Source: Zobellella maritima
GTDB taxonomy: Bacteria; Pseudomonadota; Gammaproteobacteria; Enterobacterales; Aeromonadaceae
Length of the DNA: 64,000 nucleotides
NCBI RefSeq assembly: GCF_003075035.1
Contig: NZ_QCZE01000002.1
Span: forward strand, 310,001-374,000
Direction of reading: 5' to 3'
Shown: one piece after another, positions 44,350 through 56,673 of the stretch
Position numbering within the stretch: the stretch's first letter is position 1
Layout: each line of letters begins with the position of its first letter
Notes under the pieces: generated by a model
Seen by the model: the letters and a program-made list of their open reading frames with translations, nothing else
Database searches by the model: none
What the model was told of the DNA's origin: nothing
Translations under genes and position numbers: made by a program

Positions 44350-45856
44350 TCCAACGAAATATATCACCATCGAAAAAAATCACTCCGTCCATGGTTTTGC
44401 CGGACCGAACGGTGATTATTACCATAAAGAGTTCTCCAAAATCGAGTCCAGTAGCAGTACAAGGTTTTCGTTTAACACTCATGCTGCTTTTTGTGGGCCA
44501 TTCTGGGCGGCAGCCCGTAGTGTTTGGGGATTTTTCTGGTTGAGTGCGCTTGCCAATCTGGTCGCACTGGTCCATATCGGGAAGGGGCTCTGGGGGGAAT
44601 TAGGCGCCGAAGAGCTGGCGCGTGCCGAGCGGCTCAGCGTCAAGTCACAGGAAATGGCTGTAAAGGCACAGGCTGCAATCGATGCGGGTGCAAGTAATGG
44701 TGAAGCCTTGCAGCGTAGTGCCGCCAATTTACAACAGGCGGCCGAGAACGCGATTGCGTCGGCAAATCTGGCCGCGCAAGGGGCCACTCAGTTTTTGTTG
44801 TGGGGTGTGATTGGACTGCTGCTTGTTATGGTTGTTCAGGGCATTATGGCCAATCCTGTCTATGAGAAAAAATACTGTCGGTGGCGCAGTGATAAAGGTG
44901 AAAAAAGTGGGTTCTGTACACGCAGCTTACTCTTTGGTGCGGGGTTGATATCATTTATATATCCATTGACCATTTATAGATATACCGTCCAAAAGCCAAT
45001 CGATTTTTTAGTCAGCTTTCCTCTCGACAAGTCTCTTTATATTTCCGTATCCAACTGGCTGGACTGGGGGTTTGATCAGCTGGCCGAAAAAGGAGCCGGA
45101 TTCTTTGGCGGTATAACGACGGCCATCACGGTTCTTCTCGACACGCTTGAGGTGGTATTGGTGGATACTCCCTGGCCAGTGACGAGCTTGGTGATCGTCG
45201 TTATGGCCTGGCGATTGGCTGGGGCCAAGGTGGCAGTTTTTGCGACGGCAGCCCTGGCATACCTTGCCTTTATGGGCTTTTGGGAAAAGAGCATGTCGAC
45301 CGTTGCCCTGCTGGGCGCGGCTGCGACACTATGCGTTATCATTGGTGTGCCGCTTGGCGTATGGTGTGCAAAGAACCGTTATGCCAGAACGGCCACTGAG
45401 CCAGTGCTTGACTTTATGCAGACCATGCCCGCGTTCGTTTACTTGATTCCCATCATCGCCTTTTTCGGCACCGGTAAGCCGCCTGGTATTCTCGCGACCA
45501 TCATCTTCGGCCTGCCCCCTGTGGTACGACTCACAGCGCTGGGTATCAGGCAGGTGCCGGAGTCCATCATCGAAGGCGCGATCGCCTTTGGTTGCAACAA
45601 GCGCAAACTGCTGCTCGATGTGGAAATTCCCCTGGCGTTGCCAAGTATTATGGCTGGCGTTAACCAGACCATTCTGATGTGCCTGTCGATGGTTGTGATT
45701 GCCTCTCTGATCGGCGCTGAAGGACTCGGCTCAGATGTATTGATGGCTTTGCAGTACGCAGCAAAAGGGCAGGGCTTGTTGGCCGGTTTGGCTATACTGC
45801 TTTGCGCCATGGTCATCGACCGTATAGTGCAGGGACGTTTTAAGCGAAAGGAGTAA
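44339..45856 (+). CDS. ABC betaine-type permease with unusual DUF2628-like N-terminal half
   Basis: 505 residues from the ATG at 44339, preceded by GGAGGTG at 8 nt. The C-terminal about 300 residues are a ProW/OpuAB-type permease with the EAA-like loop (GCNKRKLLLDVEIPLALPSI then MAGVNQTILM). The first about 190 residues are extra: a soluble start, NTHAAFCGPFWAAARSVWGF with one membrane segment, an alanine-rich helical coil (KSQEMAVKAQAAIDAGAS onward), a second membrane segment and GIMANPVYEKKYCRW, a pattern like DUF2628 with a coil inserted. The normal ProW does not have this. Its role (sensing, gating or partner binding) is unknown. Confidence 0.82.
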   Translation: MTADPTKYITIEKNHSVHGFAGPNGDYYHKEFSKIESSSSTRFSFNTHAAFCGPFWAAARSVWGFFWLSALANLVALVHIGKGLWGELGAEELARAERLSVKSQEMAVKAQAAIDAGASNGEALQRSAANLQQAAENAIASANLAAQGATQFLLWGVIGLLLVMVVQGIMANPVYEKKYCRWRSDKGEKSGFCTRSLLFGAGLISFIYPLTIYRYTVQKPIDFLVSFPLDKSLYISVSNWLDWGFDQLAEKGAGFFGGITTAITVLLDTLEVVLVDTPWPVTSLVIVVMAWRLAGAKVAVFATAALAYLAFMGFWEKSMSTVALLGAAATLCVIIGVPLGVWCAKNRYARTATEPVLDFMQTMPAFVYLIPIIAFFGTGKPPGILATIIFGLPPVVRLTALGIRQVPESIIEGAIAFGCNKRKLLLDVEIPLALPSIMAGVNQTILMCLSMVVIASLIGAEGLGSDVLMALQYAAKGQGLLAGLAILLCAMVIDRIVQGRFKRKE

Positions 45857-46211
45857 TAAATGCCTCATGTTATATCTGAGGCTATACATTGAAAATGTTA
45901 TATGTTCGTAGGGTTAGTTGTAAGTTCGGTAATTGAGTAAGTGTCTTTGCCCTTTTGACCTTGAAAACCGGGCGGGTTTTTAGAAACCCTCTGGCTTTCA
46001 AGGATTTTTTTGCTTTCAATGAATCAGATGTATCAGTGCTACTTGAATGCCGTTGTATTTCTGACGATTTATACGCTACTTCCCGACTGATTTTTAATCA
46101 ATGATGTTGTTTGCCGCCCTTGGGTTGCAGCGGCCTACATGCTGATGGCTACAGGTTTACTTCTGGCCTCAATAGAATCTACACTCTCGGACAACGCCGA
46201 AGCCATAAAGA
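45857..46211. other. Intergenic region after the transporter operon, no gene seen
   Basis: 355 bp, AT-rich. A small hairpin GGGTTT-TTAG-AAACCC (45974-45989) may end the plus-strand operon. Nothing else was recognised before repeat copy B at 46212. Confidence 0.5.
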
Positions 46212-46362
46212 GGCCAAAGGGATCTGCTCCGCCGACCCTCCACGCCAGGGCCGGAAAATGTTCCCTTCCATTCCGCATTCCCGCCATCCCTGGCGGTCAG
46301 ATGGCGCGGCGGAGCCCCCATGGATGGGTTTATGGCGTGTCGGCGGAGCGGACCCTTTGGCC
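46212..46362. repeat. Dispersed structured intergenic repeat, copy B (opposite orientation)
   Basis: About 151 bp. The outer ends pair perfectly (GGCCAAAGGG 46212-46221 / CCCTTTGGCC 46353-46362), as do the inner ones (GCTCCGCCGAC / GTCGGCGGAGC). The core in reverse complement is almost the same as copy A, yet the end sequences are quite different from those of A while still pairing. Confidence 0.85.
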
Positions 46363-46388
46363 GATATTACGCCCTGTTTGATGTTGCC

Positions 46389-46410
46389 AGGCCCGGGTAT
46401 CCCCGGGCCT
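46389..46410. terminator. GC-rich hairpin between repeat B and tex
   Basis: AGGCCCGGG / CCCGGGCCT, 9-bp stem with a 4-nt loop, 21 bp past the tex stop. Followed on the plus side by CTTCTTAT. Probably ends transcription from the converging sides. Confidence 0.55.
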
Positions 46411-46430
46411 TCTTATCAGCATAGCGGGCT

Positions 46431-48749
<2,319 letters not shown>

Positions 48750-48820
48750 AATATCCGGGCTCCGGGCGGGGCTGCGAAACAGGTCCTGCCGATAACAGAA
48801 AATAGGAGAGAGATGAAGAA

Positions 48821-48924
48821 ACAGCAGCCAGGCTCAAACGCAGACACGCCGTAAACCCCTCCCTGGGGGCTCCGCCGCGTCGTCCTTGACGCGGAGGGTC
48901 TGCTTATTGGCTCCTGGCTACTGT
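48821..48924. repeat. Dispersed structured intergenic repeat, copy C (short form)
   Basis: About 104 bp. Ends pair imperfectly (ACAGCAGCCAGG / CCTGGCTACTGT). The core CACGCCGTAAACCCCTCC, CTGGGGGCTCCGCCGCG and GGAGGGTCTGCTT matches copy A, but the middle part of A and B is missing and replaced by a shorter hairpin (GCGTC / GACGC). It lies between greB and tex. Confidence 0.82.
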
Positions 48925-48951
48925 TCGACATGCGGCAGCTTTTTAAGCCGA

Positions 48952-49431
48952 TCATTCAAAGGGAGTGTACTGGATCTTGTTGATATACCACTCTTTCAGG
49001 CCGGACGGGGTTTGCACCTGCACTTCGTCGTCCACTTGCTTGCCGATCAGGGCGCGGGCCATGGGCGAGTTGATGGTGATATGGTTGTTTTTTGTGTCGA
49101 TCTCGTCGGTGCCGACGATGCGATACCAGACGATATCGCCGGAATCATTCTCCAGCTCTACATAGGCGCCGAAGAACACCTTGCCGTCCTGCTGGGGTGA
49201 ATAGTCGACGATCTGCAGCGCTTCCAGCCGCTTCATCAGGAAGCGGATGCGGCGGTCGATCTCGCGCAGCCGCTTCTTGCCGTAGATGTATTCCGCGTTT
49301 TCGCTGCGATCGCCGAGGGCGGCGGCCTCGGATACCGACTGGGTCACCGCCGGGCGTTCCACCTTCCACAGGTATTTAAGCTCGTCGTCCAGCTTGTGCC
49401 AGCCGGCGCGGGTGATCAGGTTGGTTTTCAT
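48952..49431 (-). CDS. greB: Transcription elongation factor GreB
   Basis: 159 residues. The coiled-coil N-terminus LGDRSENAEYIYGKKRLREI carries the acidic tip residues (the D and E that enter the polymerase channel). The C-terminal FKBP-like domain has YSPQQDGKVFFGAYVELEND and INSPMARALIGKQVDDEVQV. It stimulates cleavage of backtracked RNA in RNA polymerase. GreB rather than GreA: the YSPQQ and KVFFGA pattern and the long N-terminal hairpin. Start at ATG 49431, not the GTG two codons before. Confidence 0.93.
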   Translation of the reverse strand: MKTNLITRAGWHKLDDELKYLWKVERPAVTQSVSEAAALGDRSENAEYIYGKKRLREIDRRIRFLMKRLEALQIVDYSPQQDGKVFFGAYVELENDSGDIVWYRIVGTDEIDTKNNHITINSPMARALIGKQVDDEVQVQTPSGLKEWYINKIQYTPFE

Positions 49432-49490
49432 ACGCACATGTTCAATGGCCTGATAAGTAAAGGCTATTGTGTCCCAGCAAGGGGGAAGAA

Positions 49491-49542
49491 GAAAGCCCCC
49501 GGGGTGAGGGGCAAAAGGTCAGGGCAGTAGGGTACCTGCCCT
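49491..49542 (-). terminator. Terminator-like hairpins after the ZigA-type gene
   Basis: On the minus strand a 7-bp stem (AGGGCAG / CTGCCCT, 49521-49542) is followed by a second (GCCCC / GGGGC, 49495-49512) and by a T/C-rich run. Together they probably end the transcript of the GTPase gene. Confidence 0.45.
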
Positions 49543-49551
49543 GGTGCCGTG

Positions 49552-50751
<1,200 letters not shown>

Positions 50752-50792
50752 GGATGCCCTTGAAAATAACGGTAGCGGTTTACAATACTGAT

Positions 50793-50807
50793 TGTTATAA
50801 CATAACA
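50793..50807. promoter_or_regulatory. Zur box between the COG0523 and DUF1826 genes
   Basis: TGTTATAACATAACA matches the Zur consensus TGTTATANTATAACA in all but one fixed position. It is centred between two divergent genes that are known Zur targets in other gamma-proteobacteria, so both are expected to be switched on when zinc is low. Confidence 0.8.
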
Positions 50808-50841
50808 TTTTTAGATCGTGAACATCTTTCCAGGAGTCGTC

Positions 50842-51468
50842 ATGTCTACTACCACAGCGCTGTTGTGTGAGCCCGCCAGCTTCAGGATGCAGGGCGGCCA
50901 GCCCGTCGCCCTCGGCAACATCTATCAGCCCGGCTGCCATCTGGCGGTGTGGCAACGGCACTTGTCGCCGATGTTGGCCGACTATAGCGAGGCGCTAATA
51001 CGGCAGGATAGTCGCATCAGTATGCGGACCATGCTGAAGCCTGAGGCGGTGATGGATGAGCTACATGCCCGCCTGCCGGATCTGCCCGGCCGGGAGGCGT
51101 TTGCCGCTGACGTACAGCAGCTGGTGGAGATGTTTGCCTGCCTGTTCGAGCTGCCTCGGGTGGGGGTGCGCCTGGCCAGCCTGCACACCGCCATGTGCCC
51201 CAATTTTCATGTAGACAGGGTGCCCTGCCGGCTGATGACCACCTATTTCGGGCCCGGTACCCACTGGCTGGACCGGCAGCAACGGGACTTGCTGCTGGCA
51301 CAACAAGGCAAAGCGCCGGAGCAGTGGCAACAGCTGGCGGTGGGAGAGGTGGCGCTGCTGAAAGGCGATGGTTGGGAAGAGCAAGACGGGCAGGGCGTCT
51401 GGCACCGCTCGCCGCCGGTGCCTACCGACCAGGGTCGGCTGTTCCTGTCGCTGGATTTCGCCGACTAG
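50842..51468 (+). CDS. DUF1826 family protein, zinc-starvation associated
   Basis: 208 residues from the ATG at 50842, AGGAG 5 nt upstream. [30 protein letters not shown] [40 protein letters not shown] and [10 protein letters not shown] are the DUF1826 blocks. The H-x-D and later histidine pattern recalls a cupin or 2-oxoglutarate oxygenase core, but no reaction is known. DUF1826 occurs beside COG0523 genes in Zur regulons, as here. Confidence 0.82.
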   Translation: MSTTTALLCEPASFRMQGGQPVALGNIYQPGCHLAVWQRHLSPMLADYSEALIRQDSRISMRTMLKPEAVMDELHARLPDLPGREAFAADVQQLVEMFACLFELPRVGVRLASLHTAMCPNFHVDRVPCRLMTTYFGPGTHWLDRQQRDLLLAQQGKAPEQWQQLAVGEVALLKGDGWEEQDGQGVWHRSPPVPTDQGRLFLSLDFAD

Positions 51469-51855
51469 GGTGTGTTCCTAAAGTGACTTAGATATCAGGC
51501 TGGCTGAAGAAAATTATAATAATATCCATGCAAGCTGTAATGTCAGTCAGTAAACGGCATGGGGCGGTTTTCAAGTTGGCTTGCTGCGTGAGAAATCGGC
51601 AGCAAAGTGCTTTGCGCGTTGCTGACGCTCCAGATGCAGACGCTAAGCATACCGCTTTTTTGTCACTGCTCCGGATGCGTAGCATCAGGAGCAGTGATTA
51701 ATCCAGCGGCGATGTCGAGCGGCTATTAATCCGGCAGTCTCGGGGCGAACAGACAAGCGTAACCCAATGTGGCCCGCCACCCGACTAATCATGTTTTCTC
51801 ATGCAGATATTCGGTATTACCTAGATGAGATGCTATTTCCTGGCTGGCCAGCCCG
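51469..51855. other. Convergent intergenic region with a long hairpin
   Basis: 387 bp between DUF1826 and the deacylase gene. At 51663-51697 a 16-bp stem with one mismatch (TCACTGCTCCGGATGC / GCATCAGGAGCAGTGA) and a 3-nt loop is the main structure; no T-run follows it on either strand. The rest shows only short frames and looks like relic DNA. Confidence 0.55.
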
Positions 51856-53454
51856 TTATGCACCTGGGCGCAACACCCGCCCTGCATTTTCATGTGTGCG
51901 TTGGCCGGCGTGAATGGTTAACTTACCGTTCACCAGCACATGTGTGATACCGGAAGGATATCGGTTAGGATCCTGCATGGTGGAGTTGTCATGGATCTCT
52001 GCACTGTTGAAGATGGTTATATCGGCAATATTTCCGACCCGCAAGACCCCGCGATCCTGTATTCCCAAGCGCTCGGCTGCAAGGCCGGTAATTCGCCTCA
52101 CCGCATCTTCCAGTGTTATCAACTGGTCTTTACGATGGTATTTCTCTATAAATCGAGAGGTCCAACCGTATGAGCTGGGAGACCATCGGGTATTACCCAG
52201 TGCACCATATGGGGCCAGCGTGATGGTATCGGAGATAATGCCACACTCGGGCTGGCTAACGCAGAGCCGGTTATCGGCTTCTGCGAAGTTGTTCGCCGCC
52301 CAGGTCATATTGAACAAGCCTTCTCCTTCTTCCAGCAGCAGGTTGAGGACGGTGTCATGAGGGTCACTTTCTCTCCGTTTGGCGGCGATTTCCGAGATGG
52401 TCATCCCAATCAGGCCCGGATTTTGATTTGATTGAAACAGCATAATCAGGTCCCAGCGACCGGCAGGAATAAGCTGCCAGATCGGGTTGGGATTGTCTTT
52501 TAATGCCGCACGCAAGCTGGGTGTTGCCAATCGCTCCAGTATCTTGGCTATACCGCCATCAAATGCCCAAGGCGGTAATATTGACGACATGGTCGTCGGC
52601 CCCCAATTATGTGGAATGATATCAAAGGCAACATCTACGCCGTCCTCTCGTGCCCAATTAATCATTTCCAGTGTGTGTTCCATCGCATGAGCGGGGGCGC
52701 CGAATTTGGGCGCTATGTGTGAGATCTGCAATCGTACACCGGCGTTACGAGCGACCGCTAGGGCTTCACCAAAACCCTGCTCATAGTAGATATCGCGGTT
52801 GCGTACATGGGTGGCATAGAGTCGGTCGTATTGCTGAAGAACTTTGCATAGTTGGGTAATTTCACTGGTTGGCGCCGAGCTGCCGGGTGAGTACTCCAGC
52901 CCGGTTGAAAAGCCGATGGCCCCCTCCTCCAAAGAGGCGGCCAGCAGGCGCTCCATTTCCTTTATTTCACGTGATGTGGCAGGACGATTAATATTGCCAT
53001 CCATCGCCGCTATTCTGAGGGTACCATGACCTACATAGGCAGCCACATTCACACCCAAGGGCTGTTCATCGAGTACCGTGAGATACTCGTCGAAGGTATT
53101 CCATGTCATTTTAATATCTGACTGGTAGCCGAAAATAGAGCCCTTTAGTGCATCGCATTTAGGGCAGGGAGCACAACTGTGGCCACAATTTCCCACAACC
53201 TCCAGGGTAACGCCCTGGTGGACCTGACTCTCCGCTTTACCATTGACCAGCAGACTGAAATCCGAATGCGTATGGATGTCAATGAAGCCAGGGCTGACAA
53301 TCAGGCCACTTGCATCGATATAGTTTTTTGCCTGAGCAGAGGAAAGGTCACCTATTGCCGCGATATGCTCACCCCTGATGCCCAGATCGGCTTTCCCTGC
53401 AGCTTTACCAGTGCCATCTATTAGCAGGCCATTGGTAATTATGGTGTCAAACAT
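51856..53454 (-). CDS. N-acyl-D-amino-acid deacylase (D-aminoacylase family amidohydrolase)
   Basis: 532 residues. The start MFDTIITNGLLIDGTGKAAG and the metal loop SPGFIDIHTHSDFSLLVNG (HxH) are amidohydrolase hallmarks. VVGNCGHSCAP supplies the cysteine that is a metal ligand in D-aminoacylase. ATHVRNRD and ISHIAPKFGAPAHAMEHTLE give the later histidines, and the C-terminal GNIADITIFNSAEIHDNSTM is the family end. It releases a D-amino acid from its N-acyl form using zinc. Base use is less GC-rich than in the housekeeping genes. With the TRAP transporter that follows on the same strand it forms a likely uptake and hydrolysis unit. Confidence 0.82.
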   Translation of the reverse strand: MFDTIITNGLLIDGTGKAAGKADLGIRGEHIAAIGDLSSAQAKNYIDASGLIVSPGFIDIHTHSDFSLLVNGKAESQVHQGVTLEVVGNCGHSCAPCPKCDALKGSIFGYQSDIKMTWNTFDEYLTVLDEQPLGVNVAAYVGHGTLRIAAMDGNINRPATSREIKEMERLLAASLEEGAIGFSTGLEYSPGSSAPTSEITQLCKVLQQYDRLYATHVRNRDIYYEQGFGEALAVARNAGVRLQISHIAPKFGAPAHAMEHTLEMINWAREDGVDVAFDIIPHNWGPTTMSSILPPWAFDGGIAKILERLATPSLRAALKDNPNPIWQLIPAGRWDLIMLFQSNQNPGLIGMTISEIAAKRRESDPHDTVLNLLLEEGEGLFNMTWAANNFAEADNRLCVSQPECGIISDTITLAPYGALGNTRWSPSSYGWTSRFIEKYHRKDQLITLEDAVRRITGLAAERLGIQDRGVLRVGNIADITIFNSAEIHDNSTMQDPNRYPSGITHVLVNGKLTIHAGQRTHENAGRVLRPGA

Positions 53455-53645
53455 GATTTATACTCCGATTAAATAACTGATCCTGATATTACTGAATTTA
53501 GAGCTAAGGCAAGAAGTTGGTAAGCAGGCTTTCTGTAACAGGTAAAATTTACTTACCATTCTGGATGTGTCGTAACACCCATGGACTTAGGCCTGGGTAT
53601 CAGCATCCGAATTCTTGCCCGAGCTCTACTACTCGGAGCAGCTAT

Positions 53646-54941
53646 TTAATAGCTACTTGGGCCGAAGGCCATGTTAGGTAAAAACAGGACCCATTCATCA
53701 AAAAATATAAGCAGTAAAATAATAAGAATGTACGGGATCAACATGGGTAACACACCGATAGATACCTGCTCAACCGAAGTACGGGATATCTTGGATGCGA
53801 CGAAGAGGTTTACACCAATTGGAGGGGTAAGGAAGCCAACCTCGCATGCCACCACCGTGAAGATACCAAACAGTATCGGATCTACACCAAGTGAGGTCAC
53901 CAACGGCAAGAAAACAGCCGTGAAAATGATGATCTGTGGGATGGACTCCAACCACATGCCAACAAATACATATAATATGGCGATGAGAAGCAGTACCAAC
54001 CAAGGGTGTTCACTCAAGGTGCCGAACAATACCGAAATGGATTGTGGGATATCATAAAGCGTCACCAATTGTCCGAATGCTTTGGTTACACCAAGAATGA
54101 ACAGCACCGATCCGATCATTAATGCCGTAAAGCGAATAGCATGGACAATATCTGGTAGCGTCAGCTTTTTATATACAACCAAACCGACAAACAGTGCGTA
54201 AAAAACAGCAACGGCAGCCGCTTCTGATGGTGTGAAAATACCACCATAAATCCCACCAAGGATAAGAACCGGTGCTCCTATCGCCCATTTTCCTTCCCAG
54301 ATGGCGCCAAGTAATGGACGCCATGAGAACGGTTCACCGTTGCCACCATAGTTGTTTTTACGTGCTATCAGATAGGTCACCAGCATTAACAGCAGACCCA
54401 GAGCCAGCCCAGGCACGATACCGGCAAGAAACAACCTGGGTATCGATTGCTCGCTAACCAGACCATAGATGATCAACAGGTTACTTGGTGGGATCATGCT
54501 ACCCAATGCGCCCGCTGCGGCGGTGACTGCGGCGGCAAAGCGGGCCTTGTAATTCTCCTTAAGCATGGCGGGGATGGTGATTGAGCCAATGGCCGCGGTG
54601 GTGGCCGGACCCGAGCCAGAGAGGGCGGCGAAGAACATGCAGGAAACCACAGTAACCAAACCGATGCCACCTTTATAGGCACCGACCAGCCGGTTGGCGA
54701 TACTTATCAGATGTTCGGACATGCCACCTTTTTCCATGATTGCACCCGCTAGAACAAACATGGGGATAGTCGTTAAAGGAAAAGGTTCAAAAGCCGTGTA
54801 GGCTGATTGGGCCAGCAGGGTTAAAGGAATTTCGGCTATCCAGATCCCCGCAACGGTAGCTAATCCGGCGGCAAAAGGTATCGGTACCCCGATCAGCATG
54901 GTCATCACGAAGACAGCCATCATTATCATTGGGCCATTCAT
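53646..54941 (-). CDS. dctM: TRAP transporter large permease (DctM)
   Basis: 431 residues with about 12 membrane segments. FPLTTIPMFVLAGAIMEKGG, AALSGSGPATTAAIGSITIP, GSMIPPSNLLIIYGLVSEQS and the late GVDPILFGIFTVVACEVGFL then TPPIGVNLFVASKI are the DctM signatures. It is the sodium-driven channel part of a tripartite uptake system. Its start overlaps the DctQ stop by 4 bp. Substrate unknown; N-acyl-D-amino acid by context. Confidence 0.9.
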   Translation of the reverse strand: MNGPMIMMAVFVMTMLIGVPIPFAAGLATVAGIWIAEIPLTLLAQSAYTAFEPFPLTTIPMFVLAGAIMEKGGMSEHLISIANRLVGAYKGGIGLVTVVSCMFFAALSGSGPATTAAIGSITIPAMLKENYKARFAAAVTAAAGALGSMIPPSNLLIIYGLVSEQSIPRLFLAGIVPGLALGLLLMLVTYLIARKNNYGGNGEPFSWRPLLGAIWEGKWAIGAPVLILGGIYGGIFTPSEAAAVAVFYALFVGLVVYKKLTLPDIVHAIRFTALMIGSVLFILGVTKAFGQLVTLYDIPQSISVLFGTLSEHPWLVLLLIAILYVFVGMWLESIPQIIIFTAVFLPLVTSLGVDPILFGIFTVVACEVGFLTPPIGVNLFVASKISRTSVEQVSIGVLPMLIPYILIILLLIFFDEWVLFLPNMAFGPSSY

Positions 54942-55522
54942 AAGGGAAGCTCCTGCTCGTTATTACGCCACCAACGGTAGTAAACTTGTGCCATGCGCAG
55001 CACCATTAATACCAGACTGACAGGGACGACAATTTGAAACCATTTCTGATCAACGCCAAGGCCTGGTGAAATATAGGTAGTGCTGAATAGTAACTGCATG
55101 TAGATACTGGTTTGTACGATCATCAGAATAAGAAAAGCAAGCCAGAGCAGATCGGCCATTACGATCGATGTTAATTGTATTTTTTTAGGGAACCGATTAA
55201 CCAGCAACAAAATGCGAATATGTGCGCGTTCCTTAACTGCCATGGATGCACCAAGATATACAGCAAATATCATGCTGTATACGGCCAGCTCTTCTGCCCA
55301 TGGCGCCCCGCTGGACAAAAAATACCGTAACAACACCTGAGTCATAATGCAGCTAGCCATTAAGACTAAACAAAAACCACACATTGCTTCTTCGAAGTGC
55401 TTCTCTATGAAAGTTAGGCATCTTAAAATAATATTACTCTCTTTGTGTTCTGGAGTTCTACTATCCAGTGCGTTAATGGATTCTTGACTATTAGAGCCTG
55501 GGCTGATTGATTTAATTTTCAT
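54938..55522 (-). CDS. dctQ: TRAP transporter small permease (DctQ)
   Basis: 194 residues from ATG 55522, preceded by AGAGGA at 8 nt. Four membrane segments; VLLRYFLSSGAPWAEELAVY is the typical DctQ loop and AVKERAHIRILLLVNRFPKK follows. An N-terminal soluble stretch of about 45 residues (SPGSNSQESINALDSRTPEH) is longer than usual. It partners DctM. Confidence 0.88.
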   Translation of the reverse strand: MKIKSISPGSNSQESINALDSRTPEHKESNIILRCLTFIEKHFEEAMCGFCLVLMASCIMTQVLLRYFLSSGAPWAEELAVYSMIFAVYLGASMAVKERAHIRILLLVNRFPKKIQLTSIVMADLLWLAFLILMIVQTSIYMQLLFSTTYISPGLGVDQKWFQIVVPVSLVLMVLRMAQVYYRWWRNNEQELPL

Positions 55523-55599
55523 TGAATAGTTCCTCTGAAATGCTGTGTCGTAATAATGTTCTATCAGGCACAGCATTCAAGGTTGACGTCAGTCAGTTT

Positions 55600-56586
55600 T
55601 TACTGAGCAGCTCTGTTTATTTTATTCAGCAAGTCCCGAAAATCATCATCTTTTTCCGCTGCAATTTCTTCTTGTATCTTTAACGCTGCTGCAATAAATG
55701 GTGCTTTATCCGGATATGTTATTTTCATTCCATTATTAGCCAGAAACTGACGCGTTTCATCGATATCCTTACCAATGATGTCGTTAGCATATTCTCCAGC
55801 CTCTTTAGCTGCTTTGAACACAGCCTGACGCTGTTCATCATTTAACTTCCCGATAGCCCTGGAGCTAGCGAACAAGGGCGAGAAATAGGAAAAGTGTTCT
55901 AAAACGGCAAGCTGGGGAGCTATTTCGTAGAATTTCTGAGATTTGATAACGTCGGTGCCATTGTCTGCACCTTGCACTGTCCCTGTTTGTAGTGCGGTTG
56001 GTGTATCGGACCAGGCCAGAGGCAGGGGGGCAGAGCCAAAGGCTTCGTAAGTCTTGATCATGACTTCATTTTTAGGCACCCGTACCTTGATACCAGCAAG
56101 ATCGCTAAAGTTATTGATAGGCCGTTCAGTATTGTAAAAGTCACGATGTCCTACATGGCCATAGGTCAGCAGGTAGACGCCGGTATCTTGTTGTAATCTA
56201 TTGGCAAACTCCTCACCGATAGGCCCTTGAAGCACTTTCCTTGTATGATTTTCACTCTGGAATATATAAGGCAGTACAAAGGCATCCATCAGTGGGAAAT
56301 GGGGCGATATGTTATTGCTGGTAATGATGTACATATCGACGATACCCAGTTGCATTGATTTGAAGGCCTCGTCTTCGGTGGAAAGCTGGGTACAGCAACG
56401 AACTTTTATATCAATGCTGCCATTGGAATATTTTTCTGCCAATTCTTCGAATTTATTGGCAAGAATTGAATAACTACTTCCTTCTGCAGTGCCATAACCG
56501 AGGTTCAGAGTGACATCTGCTGCTTGAGTGTTGCTGGCTGTTACTATACCCAGTGCTAGTCCCAAGGATGTTATCAGTTTACTCAT
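55600..56586 (-). CDS. dctP: TRAP transporter substrate-binding protein (DctP)
   Basis: 328 residues with a signal peptide MSKLITSLGLALGIVTASNT-QA. DctP blocks: ILANKFEELAEKYSNGSIDI, FPLMDAFVLPYIFQSENHTR, DLAGIKVRVPKNEVMIKTYE (with the conserved Arg that holds a carboxylate) and TALQTGTVQGADNGTDVIKS. The carboxylate arginine fits an organic acid or N-acyl amino acid. The ATG at 56586 has GGAG at 9 nt. First gene of the TRAP unit, divergent from the LysR gene. Confidence 0.88.
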   Translation of the reverse strand: MSKLITSLGLALGIVTASNTQAADVTLNLGYGTAEGSSYSILANKFEELAEKYSNGSIDIKVRCCTQLSTEDEAFKSMQLGIVDMYIITSNNISPHFPLMDAFVLPYIFQSENHTRKVLQGPIGEEFANRLQQDTGVYLLTYGHVGHRDFYNTERPINNFSDLAGIKVRVPKNEVMIKTYEAFGSAPLPLAWSDTPTALQTGTVQGADNGTDVIKSQKFYEIAPQLAVLEHFSYFSPLFASSRAIGKLNDEQRQAVFKAAKEAGEYANDIIGKDIDETRQFLANNGMKITYPDKAPFIAAALKIQEEIAAEKDDDFRDLLNKINRAAQ

Positions 56587-56673
56587 TGCAATAATCTCCA
56601 TATTTTTTTGCATGATTTATCAAAGTGCTGACACAGTAACACTATGACAGTGTAGAAAGACTAATCGATTAAT

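Noticed and set aside
45974-45989. Small hairpin as a firm terminator for the ABC operon
   Set aside because: Only a 6-bp AT-containing stem and no T-tract; mentioned in the intergenic entry but not called as a terminator.
51488-51685. 65-codon minus-strand frame in the DUF1826-deacylase gap
   Set aside because: No ribosome site, no recognisable fold; it crosses part of the hairpin and looks like relic intergenic DNA.
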